This document shows positions 21,863 to 34,890 of a stretch of 64,000 bases of DNA, piece after piece. The notes beneath the pieces were generated by a model, which was given only the letters and a program-made list of their open reading frames with translations, made no database searches and was not told the DNA's origin. Numbering within the stretch: the stretch's first letter is position 1; each line of letters starts with the position of its first letter. The stretch is from Siphlonurus alternatus (Eukaryota > Arthropoda > Insecta > Ephemeroptera > Siphlonuridae), in contig OX463785.1 of NCBI GenBank assembly GCA_949825025.1, positions 17,299,971 to 17,363,970 of the forward strand, read 5' to 3'. A program made the translations under genes and the position numbers.

Positions 21863-23950
21863 CAAAGCCGAAATAATAAAAAACTAGTATTGACATAATT
21901 TCATTTCATGCCTCGACCTTTGCCCCCATAACAGACAATGAACTGACCGTAAGAATAAATGCATTGTTTGACCAAAAGAGAGTTGCATTGAAGGGAACAT
22001 ATTTAATTTGACATTCCTGAAATTCCTTAATTTCTCTCAGGAATTTTTCACGAGTTCAAAATTACACACTATTTTAGGAAACCCGAGGGTTTTAGGAAAA
22101 TATTTCTAATGTGCTCTTTGGTTAAAGTGCATGGGCTTGCAGAAAATATTAACTTGAATGAACACAAACCCCTTAGTTAAGTGATACGAGTGCGAAAAAT
22201 CAGCATTTGTAGTAGTTCAAAAGAAAAATGCAATTTCAAATGCTCTACTTATAAATTTCTTCCATCATCTATAGTTTTCTATTTTCCTAGACATATTGCT
22301 AGAGCTAAATCATAATTTATAATGGATGTCCATATCTATAAAAGGTGTGTGATTTATAGGTGAAATAAAACTTATTTTTGATTTATTTTTAAAGCTGAAA
22401 AAATTGCTTATTTGCAACGCCCACCGATCAATTTTTCTGACAATATTGAAACAACAATGTAATATAGAAAGCTAATATTAAAATTACTAAAGTAAAAAGT
22501 TGTAATAATATCCTGTATAATTTTTGTTATTTGTGTATTTTTCCCTTGGACGTGTCTTGCCCATGATTAGTGCTTTATTTGTAATTGCTATTAATATATG
22601 CATAAATGTATCTGGAACTGGACGAATAAAATCAATTGAAATTGATGTCTCTAACCTTCTCATACTTATATGTAAGTGCTTGCATTTCACTGTTTGTATT
22701 TTGTATGTTTGAAAATTGGAGAGTAAAAATATTTGCATGTGAATTACATTTAAAACATACTTATTCGTGATCTAGATTCTAGATTATCTACCCCACATAA
22801 GCAAGAGAATTACCACGGTAAAATTCAGCTATTTAGATGCACCATAATAAAAAGGAAGAAGCATACATTATGTATGTCTGACTTTCTATTTACTTTTACT
22901 TGTGTGTGTGACTACTTCAAAAGACTTGTGTGTAATAACTTTTAAGGCTTCGAAAATTTTCATTGTTAGACAAAGGATGTAATTCAGTAACAAAGTAATG
23001 ATGTATTCGTCATTTTAATAAATGTCCATTATTTTTATATGTTCATATGCTTTTAATCTAATGTATTATGAATATCGTTTTCCATCACAATTTCAATATA
23101 TATTTTTTACTGCAATTTTGCTTATTTATTTGTTTCAAAAAAATTAAATTTGTTTTATTTAAATTTTAAAAATTTCATTTAAGTGAATAAAAAAATAATA
23201 TTTTTTTTAAATAATAAACATTACAAGTTCTTTATTTTTGTATAAATATCAATACATGAACATGATGATTTTCTTAAAAACGTCATGTTTAATTTTGCAT
23301 GGCTTTTATAATAAAATGTTTCTAGATAGTAAAATTATCAAATATTTTTTAATGTTCTGATCACTTTTAAAAAGTATTAACTTCATTTTAATAATGATTA
23401 CAATGAAAACACACAAAATCATATAGTAAGTCCTTGCAGATAATCTACAAAATTAATGATACTCATGCAATCTTTTTCAATTCAATGTAGTCATTTTAAA
23501 CTGTAACAAATATTATTTGCATTTAAAATTATTATACCCTCAAATCCAATGAGATTTTCTATTAAAATTATTATTTATCTTACAAAATTTTGTATTACCT
23601 TGAGTGTCTACCCTGCCATAGTTTCTGGTTCAGTTGGTCTTACTCCAAGTTGCTTGGGCTGTTGTCTATACCCGAGGGCTCAACACTCAGCCCTTCAGAA
23701 TCACAAGAAACACTTGTCAGAACGGAGATGCTGCCTGCAAGCCTGCTGCTGCATGCTCAATCTTGTCTCTCTCCCCATCTCTCTCTCTCGTCTTTCATAA
23801 TATATACCTACTAACTTAATTTTGACTTCAGATTTCCTTAATTTCTCTATATTTTTATAATAACTCAATTTCTATAATGTTCCTTTCTATTTTTAATATA
23901 ATTATATCATTCCTCATTTAGAATAACGAGATATAGATTGTGTGTGACAA
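21863..23950. other. A+T-rich DNA without recognised gene
   Basis: A mixed-composition patch at 23600-23790 includes a short CT run. The overlapping short frames there have no splice context. Nothing else recognised. Confidence 0.4.
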
Positions 23951-23959
23951 TAAGCTGTC

Positions 23960-24085
23960 ACTCAGATTCGAGTGGAAATTTAAGCAATTTTATTTTCAGA
24001 TTTAAAGCTTATAATTGCACTTACCTGATAAAAGAGACACTTCATTGTTTTACTATGATAGCTCATTATTTCGAATGAGCGACGA
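23960..24085 (-). mobile_element. Relative of MITE J carrying an acceptor-donor motif
   Basis: TTTAAAGCTTATAATTGCAC and the following ACCTGATAAAAGAGAC align with the reverse complement of the 30.8-30.96 kb element (TTTAAAGCTCATAATTTGCG...CACCTGAAATAACAGAC). On the minus strand it reads GTCTCTTTTATCAG/GTAAGTG, an acceptor directly against a consensus donor (junction at 24024/24025). Boundaries are approximate. Confidence 0.5.
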
Positions 24086-24311
24086 TATTTATGATTTAAA
24101 ATGGAAGTATTATTATTTTGTTTCTATAATGTAAACACCCACTCAAATGGTTTCTTGATAATATAGTACCCATGCAGGGAGGTATAATCAGCTAAATTAT
24201 TTTGTATTTTTTTCCGTTTTTTCATCAAAACTTAATACATCTTCTGAGCTGTATAGATGATAATTATATGCACTTTTCTCTTTAAAAATGTAATCTCCTT
24301 CTTTCTCCCCC

Positions 24312-24313
<2 letters not shown>

Positions 24314-24377
<64 letters not shown>

Positions 24378-24385
24378 TCTCTCTC
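24314..24385. repeat. (CT)n microsatellite
   Basis: CT tract of about 72 bp with one CC interruption near its right end, preceded by a C-rich run. The right flank (24386-24480) is less A+T-rich. Confidence 0.97.
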
Positions 24386-24389
24386 CATT

Positions 24390-25570
24390 GCCATTGCACA
24401 CAGACAGTATCACGTTCCACATCAACACTTTCATAAGTATGCACAGCACACACTGCAGGTACCATAATGTATGTGTCTAGCATTGCTGCTGTTATGTCAT
24501 ATACTTAAAAGAAACTACATGCATTTACTTTAAAATGTTACAGAAAAGGGTGTTAGCATAACAAAATATGTTATAAAAGTAAACTGCTTTGCTTCTACTA
24601 TACATATTTAATATATTTCAGCTAAAGTTTAACCTGCATTGTGTGAAAATATTTACATTTAAAAAAAGTTTACATAGAAAAAGGATACGAAAGGAATGAA
24701 AGGTGTTTCAAAAATTTTGAATAGAAAATAAAAAATTTAATTTTTTTTTAATTTATTAAAATTTGACTCTAATTAGTGCATTAGTTTACACTATATTGTA
24801 CATACCACTTTTTTATATTTACTTATTTTTTAGTAATAATTATGTTAGGAATCTACCTAATTAAAGTAATATTCAAAATGTGAATACGAGAGAAGAATAA
24901 AAAAAAAATTAATCTAGTTTAAATATAAAAAGAAAGTTAAAGAATACTCCAAAAATGTTAAATATTGCCTTTAAAAATATTAACGATGTAAATATTATTT
25001 AATGAATTTCCTGGTTGGAAACTACGTGCGGGATTATGATTGCTATTTATATTTTTCTTATTGTTTCTTTGACTCATAAGAATTTTTAAATCGAATCAAA
25101 TAACACTGTGTTTACTCATTTACACATTCGGAAGTGTTGTCATACCTGTAATAAAATCTAAATGAAAATAACGTTATCCCAATGCAGAGAATAAAAAAAA
25201 AAAAAATGAAAGGGGAGTTTTTATGAGTAAGATGCTAAAACGTGTATAAGTACGTAAAAAAAAAAAAATGCACTCTACATAGCATACTGTAATAAAATTT
25301 AAGATCAAAAGATCTTACCACAAACTTAATATGTAAAATATACATCTGTGTTTTTGTGAGGCTAATATTTTCAGGTGATGAGTATTTTTAAATTTTATAA
25401 TAATTTTTTTTTCACCCCAAAAAGGTAGAACAGTAAAACATCTGCGAAGAGAAGCTTATAAATTCTATCTTACCTTTTTCTCGCCAATTGGCTTCTCAAC
25501 GTTACACATCAAGCTCAGTTAAATATCAAGGTATTAAGTTACACAGGTAAGACAGTGCGTTTGAAGGTAA
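24390..25570. other. A+T-rich DNA without recognised gene
   Basis: Background sequence. A CACAG/GTAAGACAG string at about 25545-25556 looks like acceptor plus donor but lacks a polypyrimidine tract. Confidence 0.4.
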
Positions 25571-25578
25571 ATGAGGTA

Positions 25579-25698
25579 CACTCGTCGCCTTGGAAAATTT
25601 CTAACTTGCATCCTTGATAATCATCATGCTCTGTGTTATTCTTACGAAGTATGGTGATTAACAAGGCTGCAAAGGGAAATTTTCCGAGGCGACGACTG
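25579..25698. mobile_element. Foldback MITE K (120 bp, TA-flanked)
   Basis: The left end CACTCGTCGCCTTGGAAAAT and the reverse-complemented right end CAGTCGTCGCCTCGGAAAAT mirror each other. The pairing continues inward through TTGCATCCTTGATAATCA. TA flanks both ends (25577-25578 and 25699-25700), and a CAGT terminus is common in Tc1-type elements. Single copy in the window. Confidence 0.8.
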
Positions 25699-25834
25699 TA
25701 CATTCTATGGTACATTATATAGTCTTTAAAATGATAAGAGACACCTGCATTAATTTTTATTAGATATTTGAATAGGAGAATTCAAGTTATGTTTGTTAAA
25801 CTTTTTAATTAATAAAATTATTTTCCAGCTTTCC

Positions 25835-25905
25835 CCTTGAAATTAAAGTGAAATACGCTGTGACGTCATAGTCGTGTAATTATTTAACATGCAAGCATAG
25901 AAAAT
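25835..25905 (-). mobile_element. Fragment of CRE-bearing element F
   Basis: CCTTGAAATTAAAGTGAAATACGCTGTGACGTCATAGTC and the following AACATGCAAGCATAG (shown here joined only in description) align in reverse orientation with the right half of the 26.55-kb element. It contains a perfect TGACGTCA at 25861-25868. It looks like one arm of that family. Confidence 0.5.
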
Positions 25906-26549
25906 ACTTATATGGTTAAATTTAGTTACAACTCTAAGGAATTTAAAATATTTTTTTAACAAGTTGTGTTTTGTATCAACAAGTTCAATGCTGTGTTAAA
26001 TAACAAACAAAAATCCATAACTAGTTGAGCAAAGATAGATAATTTTTATTAATTTTTAACTTAATATTTGTAGTGAATGTTTTTTTTTTTCAAGTATTAA
26101 AAAAGATAGACAAATATTATTTGTACAATTTTTAAAGTTAAAAATTGGAAATCATAGGTAAGAGTCTAATACATGTATTCCAATTTTTAACTTTAAGAAC
26201 TGTACATTTGTATTATTTGTATTATAGATACACAAATGGATGTATCTTTCAAAAAACATTAATAATATTTTGAAGTAAACCTTTGCATATAAACTAGGGA
26301 ATACAAAATACTTAACAGGGATTTTATTTGACAAGACTGCATATAAGTTGTATAATACATTTGTCATTCTTGTGAATGTAATATAATTAGATTATAACTG
26401 ATACAACAGAAACTTTGTTAGCTTGAAAATTACGTGTATTGAATGAGAATACTCAATGGACCTACCTTCATGAAAATTTTTTATTGCATTCTTGGATAAA
26501 GGACCTCGAATTATGTATTCTCAATTGTTTTCATTTTTTTTAAACTTTG

Positions 26550-26690
26550 TAACACCATGAAAATCGAAGGAAAAAACGCTGTGACGTCACAGTAATGACG
26601 TCTCTTCCTATGCTTAAGTGTTGAATATTTGCATGACTATGACGTCACAGCATTTTGCTCACGATTTCAAGGACGTTAGAGATTTAAAAA
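26550..26690. mobile_element. Degenerate foldback element F with two CREs
   Basis: The left arm (CCATGAAAATCGAAGG to CGCTGTGACGTCACAG) and the right arm (CTATGACGTCACAGC to CACGATTTCAAGG) are imperfect inverted copies. Each arm has a perfect TGACGTCA (26582-26589 and 26640-26647), with another TGACGTCT at 26596. A related arm lies at 25.85 kb. No clear target duplication. Confidence 0.55.
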
Positions 26691-26699
26691 AAATCTGAA

Positions 26700-29600
26700 A
26701 AAAATATTGAATCAATATCATGTAACCAAATATGCATTAACAATTTTTAAATATGGAAACTATACAAATGTTGTAACAAAAAAATAAATTTCTGTATTTC
26801 ACTGAAATTAGTTTTCAATTAAATGAGTTAGTAATGCGTATCACATAATTTTGCCTTGGGATTATTACACTTTGTGTGTGAAACCTCCATATGTTCCTGC
26901 CAATGGGAGGCATATTAATCATGACAAAGTTACTAAAGTGCCGCGAGTGATTTTATAATCAGAGCAATTGAGTTGAAATGATTCGATGTGGAACTTAATA
27001 AGGAAATAATTGGTTAGATATAACTAGTTTGTTTTAATAGCGTTTACAAAAAAAATAATTATTTTCTAATATTTATTAATTTTTGAAATTTTATAAAAAA
27101 AAACATATTTTATATTCATTTAGCAATTTAATTTATTATTAGAATTTCTAATGTTATATATAATATATTTATTATTAATGTGTGAAGAAAATGTTAATAA
27201 AATCCAATGAGGTCTTTAATGGACAACTTTTTTTTTTTTTTTTTCAAATTGTACAAAGGTACTATAATATATATTATCTATACACCGTTATTCAATGCTA
27301 TGAATTAATATATTTTTAGTGATGTCGATTAACTTCAGTTATTTGGGAGTCAATAGATATTTTCTGTAAGAAGGAATCGAATAAAATAACTTTTTTAAAA
27401 TTCGAGTATGTTTTAAAACTTCTTATGGTTTGAGACAATTCACATTTCCGGTTTCCACCCATGCAGTTCAATGTTTAATTTCTACCTCAAATTCACAATA
27501 CTGATCATACAGATTCATTTCAAAATTTAAATGCCACCTATCAATGAGAGTTCAAAGTCTCCTTGTATCTTGTTTTAGCGGGTCGATTCTGAGATCTCAA
27601 TTAACTGAGATAAATCATCAAAACACTTCAGTGTTGAAACACATTAAAAAATATATAAAGAATTCCCGTATTAAACTATACAATACAATCATTTTATGAA
27701 ATGATAATGATGAAAAAAAAGCACAGAGAGAAGTCCACTAGACGAGTTGTGGGCACGACGATGGAGGGCTAAACACCCTCTTCTTGTGTAGAGAGATCCT
27801 CTTCACCCCGTCATTAAACCTAACCCCCGCAACCCAAACCTCCCCCTCCCCTCCAGCAACCCTTTCAACGCTGAGAGCTTGCGGAACTTTTCGATGAAAG
27901 CTACAATCGCACGCAAAAATAAACTTCAACTATAAACATTTTTACAACCCATCTCATGCAACAATAAATTTATATCTAACTATTTTTCATTCAGTATTAA
28001 AGCAAAGATTTATAATGAAATATCTTACTATTTCATTTCTGTTTAATTTTCCATTATTATAGTTGTACGTTAACCAATTTATCATTAATTTTAATAACCA
28101 TATAAGAGCTTCAGGCGATGTTAAATTTAATGATGGAAGAGCTTGACCTATGGGTTCTATTTTTATTTCAAGTTTCTGCTTCGTGTAATAGGAGAATATT
28201 TGAAAATAATTATATACAGATTTAATATTTCAACTATGGTAGTTTAGTGTCCAACAGCATTGTGAAGTATCTCACTCTATTGGACTCTATAATTACACTT
28301 AAGTATCGAAACGTTTATCCTGAAAAGAAAATTTTAAACGAATATGCATTATATTTGGAATTGAGTTGTTGAAAAGTAAAATATTTTGAAAGAGTGATAT
28401 GGAAAGATTATAATTATACATTGCGAAGATTTGTAGATTAATTCTTGACATTTCTGATACTAAAACAATTATTTTTTATTTTTTTTTATTTAATTTTTTC
28501 ATCTTACATTGCATACCTTCTTTATCATACAGCAAAAGCCATGTAAGTATTAAACACCATTAGGATTATACACTTTTAAATTTAATTATGAAATAAACTC
28601 ATACAAATTTCATGTTTTTATGTTTAAAAAAGTACTAAAGTTAGTTACTTTTAGCATTATTGAAGTTTTTTTATCCTCAGTAATGGCTTTGGAACTGAAT
28701 TATAATTATAAAAAGCGAGTCAAGTTGCAAAACTCAATCAAGCACATAAAAAATAGGGGACGGAAGTTTTAACAGAAATTAAAATCTTCCACTAATTACT
28801 ATATTTTTTCTTTAAAAATTAGATACAAAATTTGTATTTTATTTCAACTATATCTTCATTAGGAATGTATTTCATAATTTAGTAATCAAATAACAATAGC
28901 AAACTGTTAAACATTACGACTTTGATGTGTTGATAAAACAAACAGAACAAAAAACATTTCTTTGTCATAATTGCAAGAATAATTTTGACGCAATAACGAT
29001 GTTAAATTTTAACAAGGGTACACATTTTATACAATTTTAATAATGAATGAACACATTTCCATGCAAACATCCTTTGTTTCCTCGTTTCTCGTAGCCACTC
29101 TCAAAGGCTTAAAGCGGACTACAGACAAACGAGTTGTACTTTCTCGTTTCAAGTTTCCGGAAAATTTAAAGTTATTTTAATTATATTTATTTCGAAATAA
29201 ATGTTAAAAAATTAGTAACAGTTTTGTTTGTTACTATAATTATATCAATGTTGTTATTTTTGTTTTGCATTTAAAGACAATGTTCTATTTTACTGGCATA
29301 TTAGTATAGTTTTGACAGTTGCCAACTTTATTTAATACTTTAAAAATATGGATTTTAGAAACTATTGAAACCCTATTATTTGCTATTTGTAGTAAATCAT
29401 ATTAAAGGATAGGATCTTTTCAAACTTATAATCTGTGTATATTATAAGTGATTAAATGCATTAATTTCTACATTGTAACAATTATTATTCGTGAAATTTC
29501 TACTATTATAAAACCTTAATTTTCTCTGGATATGGGAAAGCAGCGATGATCCTACTGTAGCATTATACTGTATAGTGTGGCTGGCTGTGTCAGGCACAAG
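26700..29600. other. A+T-rich DNA with one GC-richer patch
   Basis: Mostly background. The patch at 27725-27930 is C-rich on the + strand and open for 63 codons on the minus strand (27738-27929). An acceptor-like TTTTTGCGTGCGATTGTAG precedes CTTTCATCG on that strand, but I see no donor or family match, so I do not call a gene. Confidence 0.4.
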
Positions 29601-29622
29601 CTGGCTGGAAGAGCCGGAACTC

Positions 29623-29727
<105 letters not shown>

Positions 29728-30120
29728 TCACGCATTTTCCAGCTCACCACGTCAGCTCCGACTGCCACTCGGTCAGCCAAGGGAAACCACACGACTGCAA
29801 ACAAAATTCTGTTACCAAACTTTGCGTCACTACCACTTTTATTATTAAAGTTGACCTGTTGATTTGATAACTTAATACAAGTAAATTTTTTATTATTATA
29901 TTTTGAAATCCGGCACTTAAAATTATTTCTGTATTTTGTTCTAATATGCATCTTAATTTTACAACAAATAATTTCTTCAAATTATCTAAATATAATATTT
30001 AAGTCCTTCATTGTTAATATAGGGGTTTCTAAATAATTTCATTCTTCTGCGATACACATAATATTATTACAGATAACATTGCATAGATTTTAGTATAGAA
30101 AATTTTAGTATTAGTTATAG

Positions 30121-30636
30121 TACTTAATATATATTTTACATGATATATCGTCCCTCGTCCGGAATAATCTATCATATGGAATAATTAACTGGGGTAATAA
30201 TGCTACCCAGCTGAACAGACTTTTTGTATTACAAAAACGTGCATTAAGAACAATACTCAAATTTAAGAAAAGAGATTCATGTGTTTCATTTTTTAAAAAT
30301 AATAATATGTTGACTTTACCATCATTATATATTTTGAAATGTGCATTGTTTAAAAGGAATAATTCTGATTTATATGTTCAAAATAATAATCATCATTCAT
30401 ATCATACAAGAAACAAAAATAAAGTTGCAATAGATGTTCACAATTCTGGATTTATGGAAAATAGTTCTATGTATCAAACAGCCAAAATTTATGATTTTTT
30501 ACCAAGTAGTCTTACAAATATAGCTAATCCCAATTCTTTTAAAAACATGTTGAAGAAAATTTTAATTAATAAGGAGTATTATTCAGTTAAATCTTTTTTT
30601 AGTAGTAAATTACCAGAAAATATTGTATTGAGTTAG
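30121..30636 (+). pseudogene. C-terminal remnant of a non-LTR retrotransposon reverse transcriptase ORF
   Basis: An open frame of 171 codons runs from after the TAG at 30118-30120 to the TAG at 30634-30636. It has the usual end-of-RT features of CR1/Jockey-like elements: LSYGIINWGNN near residues 18-28, a FVLQKRALRTIL segment, LTLPSLYILKCALF, HSYHTRNKNK, and a KIYDFLPSSL-type segment before the stop. The catalytic palm motifs are absent because the copy is 5'-truncated. An ATG-started frame begins only at 30307, but homology-like sequence extends further upstream. Identification is from motif memory, and the exact clade is uncertain. Confidence 0.8.
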
Positions 30637-30961
30637 TTTATTTGGCATGAAAATTGTTAAACGATTAATAATTTATTAGATAGTTTGTGTATTTGTCATG
30701 TCCTTGTATATAATTATGTGTTTATTTAATATTAGTTTTATATTTTATAATAAGTGTTGACTTGATCAATGTTTGTCTCTGTACAAGCCAAATGATTTAA
30801 ATAAAAAAAAAAAAAAAAAAAAATGAGCTATCTGATTACCACGATTTCGTTGCAATAATGAGTTGTCTGTTATTTCAGGTGAGCGCAAATTATGAGCTTT
30901 AAATTGATATAAAATAAAGCTTATAATTGCGCTCATTATTCCGGACGTGGAACGATTTATC
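30142..30961. mobile_element. Possible MITE J split by the retrotransposon
   Basis: 27-bp ends match as inverted repeats at 24 of 27 positions (30142-30168 against 30935-30961, core CGTCCGGAATAAT). The right part also holds an inner inverted pair (GTGAGCGCAAATTATGAGCT against AGCTTATAATTGCGCTCAT). This would be explained by a retrotransposon landing inside a foldback element. The left end also reads as RT-like sequence, so chance similarity cannot be excluded. Confidence 0.4.
30169..30823 (+). mobile_element. 5'-truncated non-LTR retrotransposon with 3' UTR and poly(A)
   Basis: After the RT frame stops at 30636 there is a ~165-bp 3' UTR ending GCCAAATGATTTAAATAAA and an A-run of about 20 (30803-30823). 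This is the expected structure of a LINE copy inserted by target-primed reverse transcription. The 5' boundary is uncertain (about 30121-30169). No clear target duplication was identified. Confidence 0.75.
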
Positions 30962-31166
30962 AAATTTCAGGTTTTAAATATTTCTATGCTAAAATGTTTT
31001 TGTGAATATAGCCCCCAATTTATGATATTGCGCTTGTTCTTCGCATAAGACCTGCAAACTGTTATACCATATAATTTGGTTATAATATGTATAATAAATA
31101 TTATTATATTTTCATGGTGCTCAAATTTTAATGTTTTACTGCAGTGTATTGTGTATTATAGAATTA

Positions 31167-31374
31167 AGGTGGATTTTCATTAGTGATTTTCAGCCTACGA
31201 CGCGACACGAATAATGCGCACTTGCTGTAACATCTACTGGCAGCCATATTTAGCGATTAAAAGAAAAAGAGCATCGTAAATAACGTGATATTCGGCGAAT
31301 TCGTTCGCTGCATAGGATTTTACAGCTTGTACTTCAAAATCTCGTCGCATCACGCCGATCATGAAAATCCACGT
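31167..31374. mobile_element. Foldback MITE C, copy 2 (208 bp)
   Basis: The left end AGGTGGATTTTCATTAGTGA and right end ATCATGAAAATCCACGT are inverted relatives. TTA (31164-31166) and TCA (31375-31377) flank it, a 3-bp duplication with one mismatch. The interior shares GACGCGACACGAATAATGCG, GCTGTAACATC, GCGATTAAAAGAAAAAGAGC and GGCGAATTCG with the 36-kb copies. Non-autonomous. Confidence 0.85.
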
Positions 31375-31732
31375 TCATGTTATAATTAAAGATATAAAAA
31401 ATGTAGAAAAATTTACTTGTTGTATAACAACCTGCATAACACGAAAATTCCTTGTGATTATAAAGTGCTGTCTATTCATAGAAGGTCCATGAAGACATTT
31501 TGTCTAAAAGTTTTTTTAGTGCTCCATATTTATAAGCGTCATTACACGATGTCATTAGAGAAATGTTTTATTTCACATCTGAGCTTCTCCACACACCTTG
31601 CATGTCGTAAACTGGCCGAGTTATTACTTTCCTGAAAATAATTAACCCTCTAAATAATTAACTACAATTAACATGTAGTTATTCAAAATTTTTATGACTG
31701 TTATCGTTGTTTATTTTTTCGATTGCATTTTA

Positions 31733-31875
31733 AGGTGGTATTAAATACGATACAATTTTTCTAACTATTGCATATAATTTCTCTTTTCAAGAAGACTTGA
31801 ACTCCATTTGTTCGCATGGAGATGAAATTTTCTTGCAAGGAAAAATTGTATGCAAAATTGCATGGTTTTAAATAC
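31733..31875. mobile_element. Foldback MITE B, copy 2 (degenerate right end)
   Basis: It starts AGGTGGTATTAAATACGATACAATT after TTA. The centre carries AACTCCATTTGTTCGCATGGAG, followed by GCAAGGAAAAATTGTATGCA as in other family members. The right terminus (GGTTTTAAATAC) has drifted, so the duplication cannot be confirmed. The left arm contains an ACTATTGCAT insertion also seen, inverted, in the 53.6-kb copy. Confidence 0.75.
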
Positions 31876-31879
31876 AATT

Positions 31880-34060
31880 GTTATTATTATTTTTTTTTTT
31901 TCATTTTTGTTACTACTAGCATTTCATGAAACAAGAAAATTTGATTTTTTTTTTTACATTTAATTTTATAATTTTCTTGTTTTTTTTTATGAATTAGAAA
32001 CAAACACTCCTTATGGACATTAATTGTGAGTCACACCAATAATATGATTGAAATGAAAATGAATTCTATATCACACAACAGGCAAGCCTAACAACGTGTG
32101 ATTTAATGGAAAGCGATGACTGTATAAAGTAGATTAGGGAATTGCCCCGGGATTTCCCTTGCATAGTGTGAGCCACTACAACCACAGCCAAGACTAGCCA
32201 GAGCAATGCATAAATTTGTCAAGCCTCTACATTGATCCTAGTCGACAGTAAAAGACATGCAAATCATAAGATTGCGTTAGTTCTAACTTAAGGTTGTTGA
32301 ATACATTGCAATGTCTTATATAATCGTGTAAAGTATATTCATTAAATTAAAATGAAGAATCCAACTATCGGAACCTTAAATTAAGCAAATTTAACATTCT
32401 TATACCTTTATATAAACGATACATTAAAACAATATTTTCATGTACTTTAATCAAATATGAAATACACAAAACATTATTTGGATTTACTTAATTTAAATTC
32501 TGTGTCTACTATACAGACTGTCATTATTGATTGTGTCTCATATTTTTTGCTATCGCTGTACTTAAATAGCATTACTGTGACGCGCCCGGAGGGTATGCAA
32601 TTTTTCATACTTGACTGAGCAACTGGTTGTATAACTTACAGGCAATAATGTCGGCAATAAGCTGCATTCTGAATGTCAGATTTAGCAGCATGTGTGGAAC
32701 GTTTATGACTTTTTTTAAATTAATATTATTTTGATTTTCTTTTGTTTAGGAAAACTTTTGTAATAAAAAAATAGTAGTAGGAAGATCTTATGTGAATTTC
32801 AATAAGATATAAAAACAATTAACAAGGTGCCCAATACATTCTTTTTATCAAATTATCTAAAAGATCGCTTCAGAGAAAATTTTGTTCAGACTAACAATTT
32901 TACTAAAAAGTCAACATTACAAATTATTCAAATTTTTTTATTTAAGCCCAGGATTCAATTTAAATTAATTTTAAAATTTATATAAAAGTATATTCTGATT
33001 ATTGTATAAAAATATCACACTTATACATATAATTATACAAGTCATATAATTATACACGAAAGCTATAAAAGTATAAGTAACCAGTTTGTTAAATTATTTT
33101 AAATAAGTAATAAATTTTATTAAACAAAATCTATTGAATTATTTTTGTAAATTAAATTCATTAATTTTGGAAAAAAAAATTAAGATGCATATTATTTAAA
33201 AAGTATAGTATTTACCAGATCACAAAAATGCATGGAAGTCTAGATGGAAGGCGTAGAAGATAGAAGGCACAAAATATTTTAAATTTAGTTTCAAATTATC
33301 TCATTACTATTATATTATTCAAAGCATTTTTATTTCTTTTTAAATTGAAAATAATGAAAAATTAAAAAAAATAAATTAACCAAGATTTCATTCACAAATG
33401 TTAATGTCTATTTAAAAAAAATTTAAAATGAAATAAAAAAAATCATTTAAAACAACTTATTTTTTTCTTGTATACAATTTCGTACAATTCTCACATTTAA
33501 AAAAGTAGATTTTTTTTTGTGTGTATTTTTCGTACCGTTTGTTTGTTGAGTAGGTTGTGAATGTTTGCTATGTTTTGTATAAGGTACAAAAGAGAAAGCA
33601 AATACATGCAAGAAAGCAGCATTAGCCATAGCATGCATGCAAAAGTCCACAGTATTTAGCCTAGTACCATGAACAGACACAGCGGCTGCTTAATGACCCG
33701 AGATGTAGTAAACTTCAAGCTTTTTTTACTCTTTTTTAACTTCGATTTTTTTTTCTTTTAGCTCATGTATAAATGCATATATATATAAAAAATGTTTCAA
33801 ACATTTTTATATCTTTACATTCATGTGTTGCAAGCTTCTTTTTTTGTTTAATAAACTTTATATTTTATATGGTCATAAGTAATATGAGTTTTTTTTTTTT
33901 ATTATGCCGTGGAGAATGCGAAATTAGTTATAAAATTCTATATTGCAAGTCACATTTAATTTGGTTTTCGTAATGTTTGGTATGGCTTCATTCATTGGTA
34001 GACAGATTGTAACGAAGAGCCTCATTGGCTTAACACGATGAAAATCAAGACTAGAATAAA
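31880..34060. other. A+T-rich DNA without recognised gene
   Basis: Poly(T) and poly(A) runs, and a moderately mixed patch at 32130-32240, but no frame with splice support and no foldback that I recognise. Confidence 0.4.
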
Positions 34061-34440
34061 GTTTTTTACGTGAGCTGTCTGCGAACTTTGGTTATCTGTT
34101 TCTTAAATTTAATTTTCTTTATTATTCTGAATAGAGGCTTCAAGTTAGCTGATTTTTTGGTGATCCCACCCGCTATACCAAACCTATGTAAAAAAAAACG
34201 TGAATTCGTTTTTTCACCAAGAATAAGATTTTTCAGGGATAATTCCTTTACGGAACTTTGGTCCAAACTGAAAAATAAAGTAGATAATTCAAGATTTAGA
34301 TTTTTTACTTGATTTATAACCGAGAAAATTTAAAAAAACACTTTGCTTCATTTTCAAGTGCAAGATGGACCTTAGCGACAAACAGTTGCGCAGCGAAAGC
34401 GCATCACTTGAAGCCTCCATTAAATATGTTAAGAAAAAAT
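34061..34440 (+). other. Mixed-composition patch with short frames, not assigned
   Basis: An 80-codon frame (34070-34312) is hydrophobic at its start and rich in Phe/Lys. Nearer the right side, ATGGACCTTAGCGACAAACA (from 34363) opens a 28-codon frame ending TGA that has balanced composition. Neither has a convincing splice or start context. I see no family resemblance. Confidence 0.2.
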
Positions 34441-34718
34441 ACTCTACATGATCAATGCAGACTATCTTGAACCGACGTATGTAAAAACTATAACATCATA
34501 TCGCTATGACATACACTCTGGCTTAGTGATTTTTTTTTTATGTACTTTATTATTTTTCTACAGACAATGGAAATTATTAAAAAAGGAAGTTATCTTGCTT
34601 TCTCACTAACCACGTTAGTGTCAGCTTAAATCAATGGCACTAATTGCGTTAAGTGAGAAACCTCAATATACTTTTTTGAATAACTCTTTCGAGAATCGTA
34701 CCCAATATTGAGTCATCA

Positions 34719-34852
34719 AGCTGGTATTACACGATACAATTTTGCATACAATATTTCCTTACATTAAAACGTAAACTCCATTTGTTCGTATTTTGATGAC
34801 ATTTTCTTGTATGGAAAAATTGTATGTAAAATTGTATCGTGTAATACAGGCT
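34719..34852. mobile_element. Foldback MITE B, copy 3 (134 bp, TSD TCA)
   Basis: The ends AGCTGGTATTACACGATACA and TGTATCGTGTAATACAGGCT are inverted copies. TCA flanks both sides (34716-34718 and 34853-34855). This copy gives the clearest view of the 3-bp TNA duplication and of the AGCC/GGCT-type terminus. Confidence 0.9.
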
Positions 34853-34890
34853 TCAGGTGTGTAAACTATAACATATTTATTAAACATAAA

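Noticed and set aside
25541..25556. Third plus-strand ratchet site (CACAG/GTAAGACAG)
   Set aside because: The upstream sequence is purine/A-rich without a polypyrimidine tract.
27738..27929. Minus-strand 63-codon frame in a GC-richer patch as a gene
   Set aside because: An acceptor-like end exists, but I found no donor and no family resemblance. The CCTCCCC-rich composition alone can keep the frame open.
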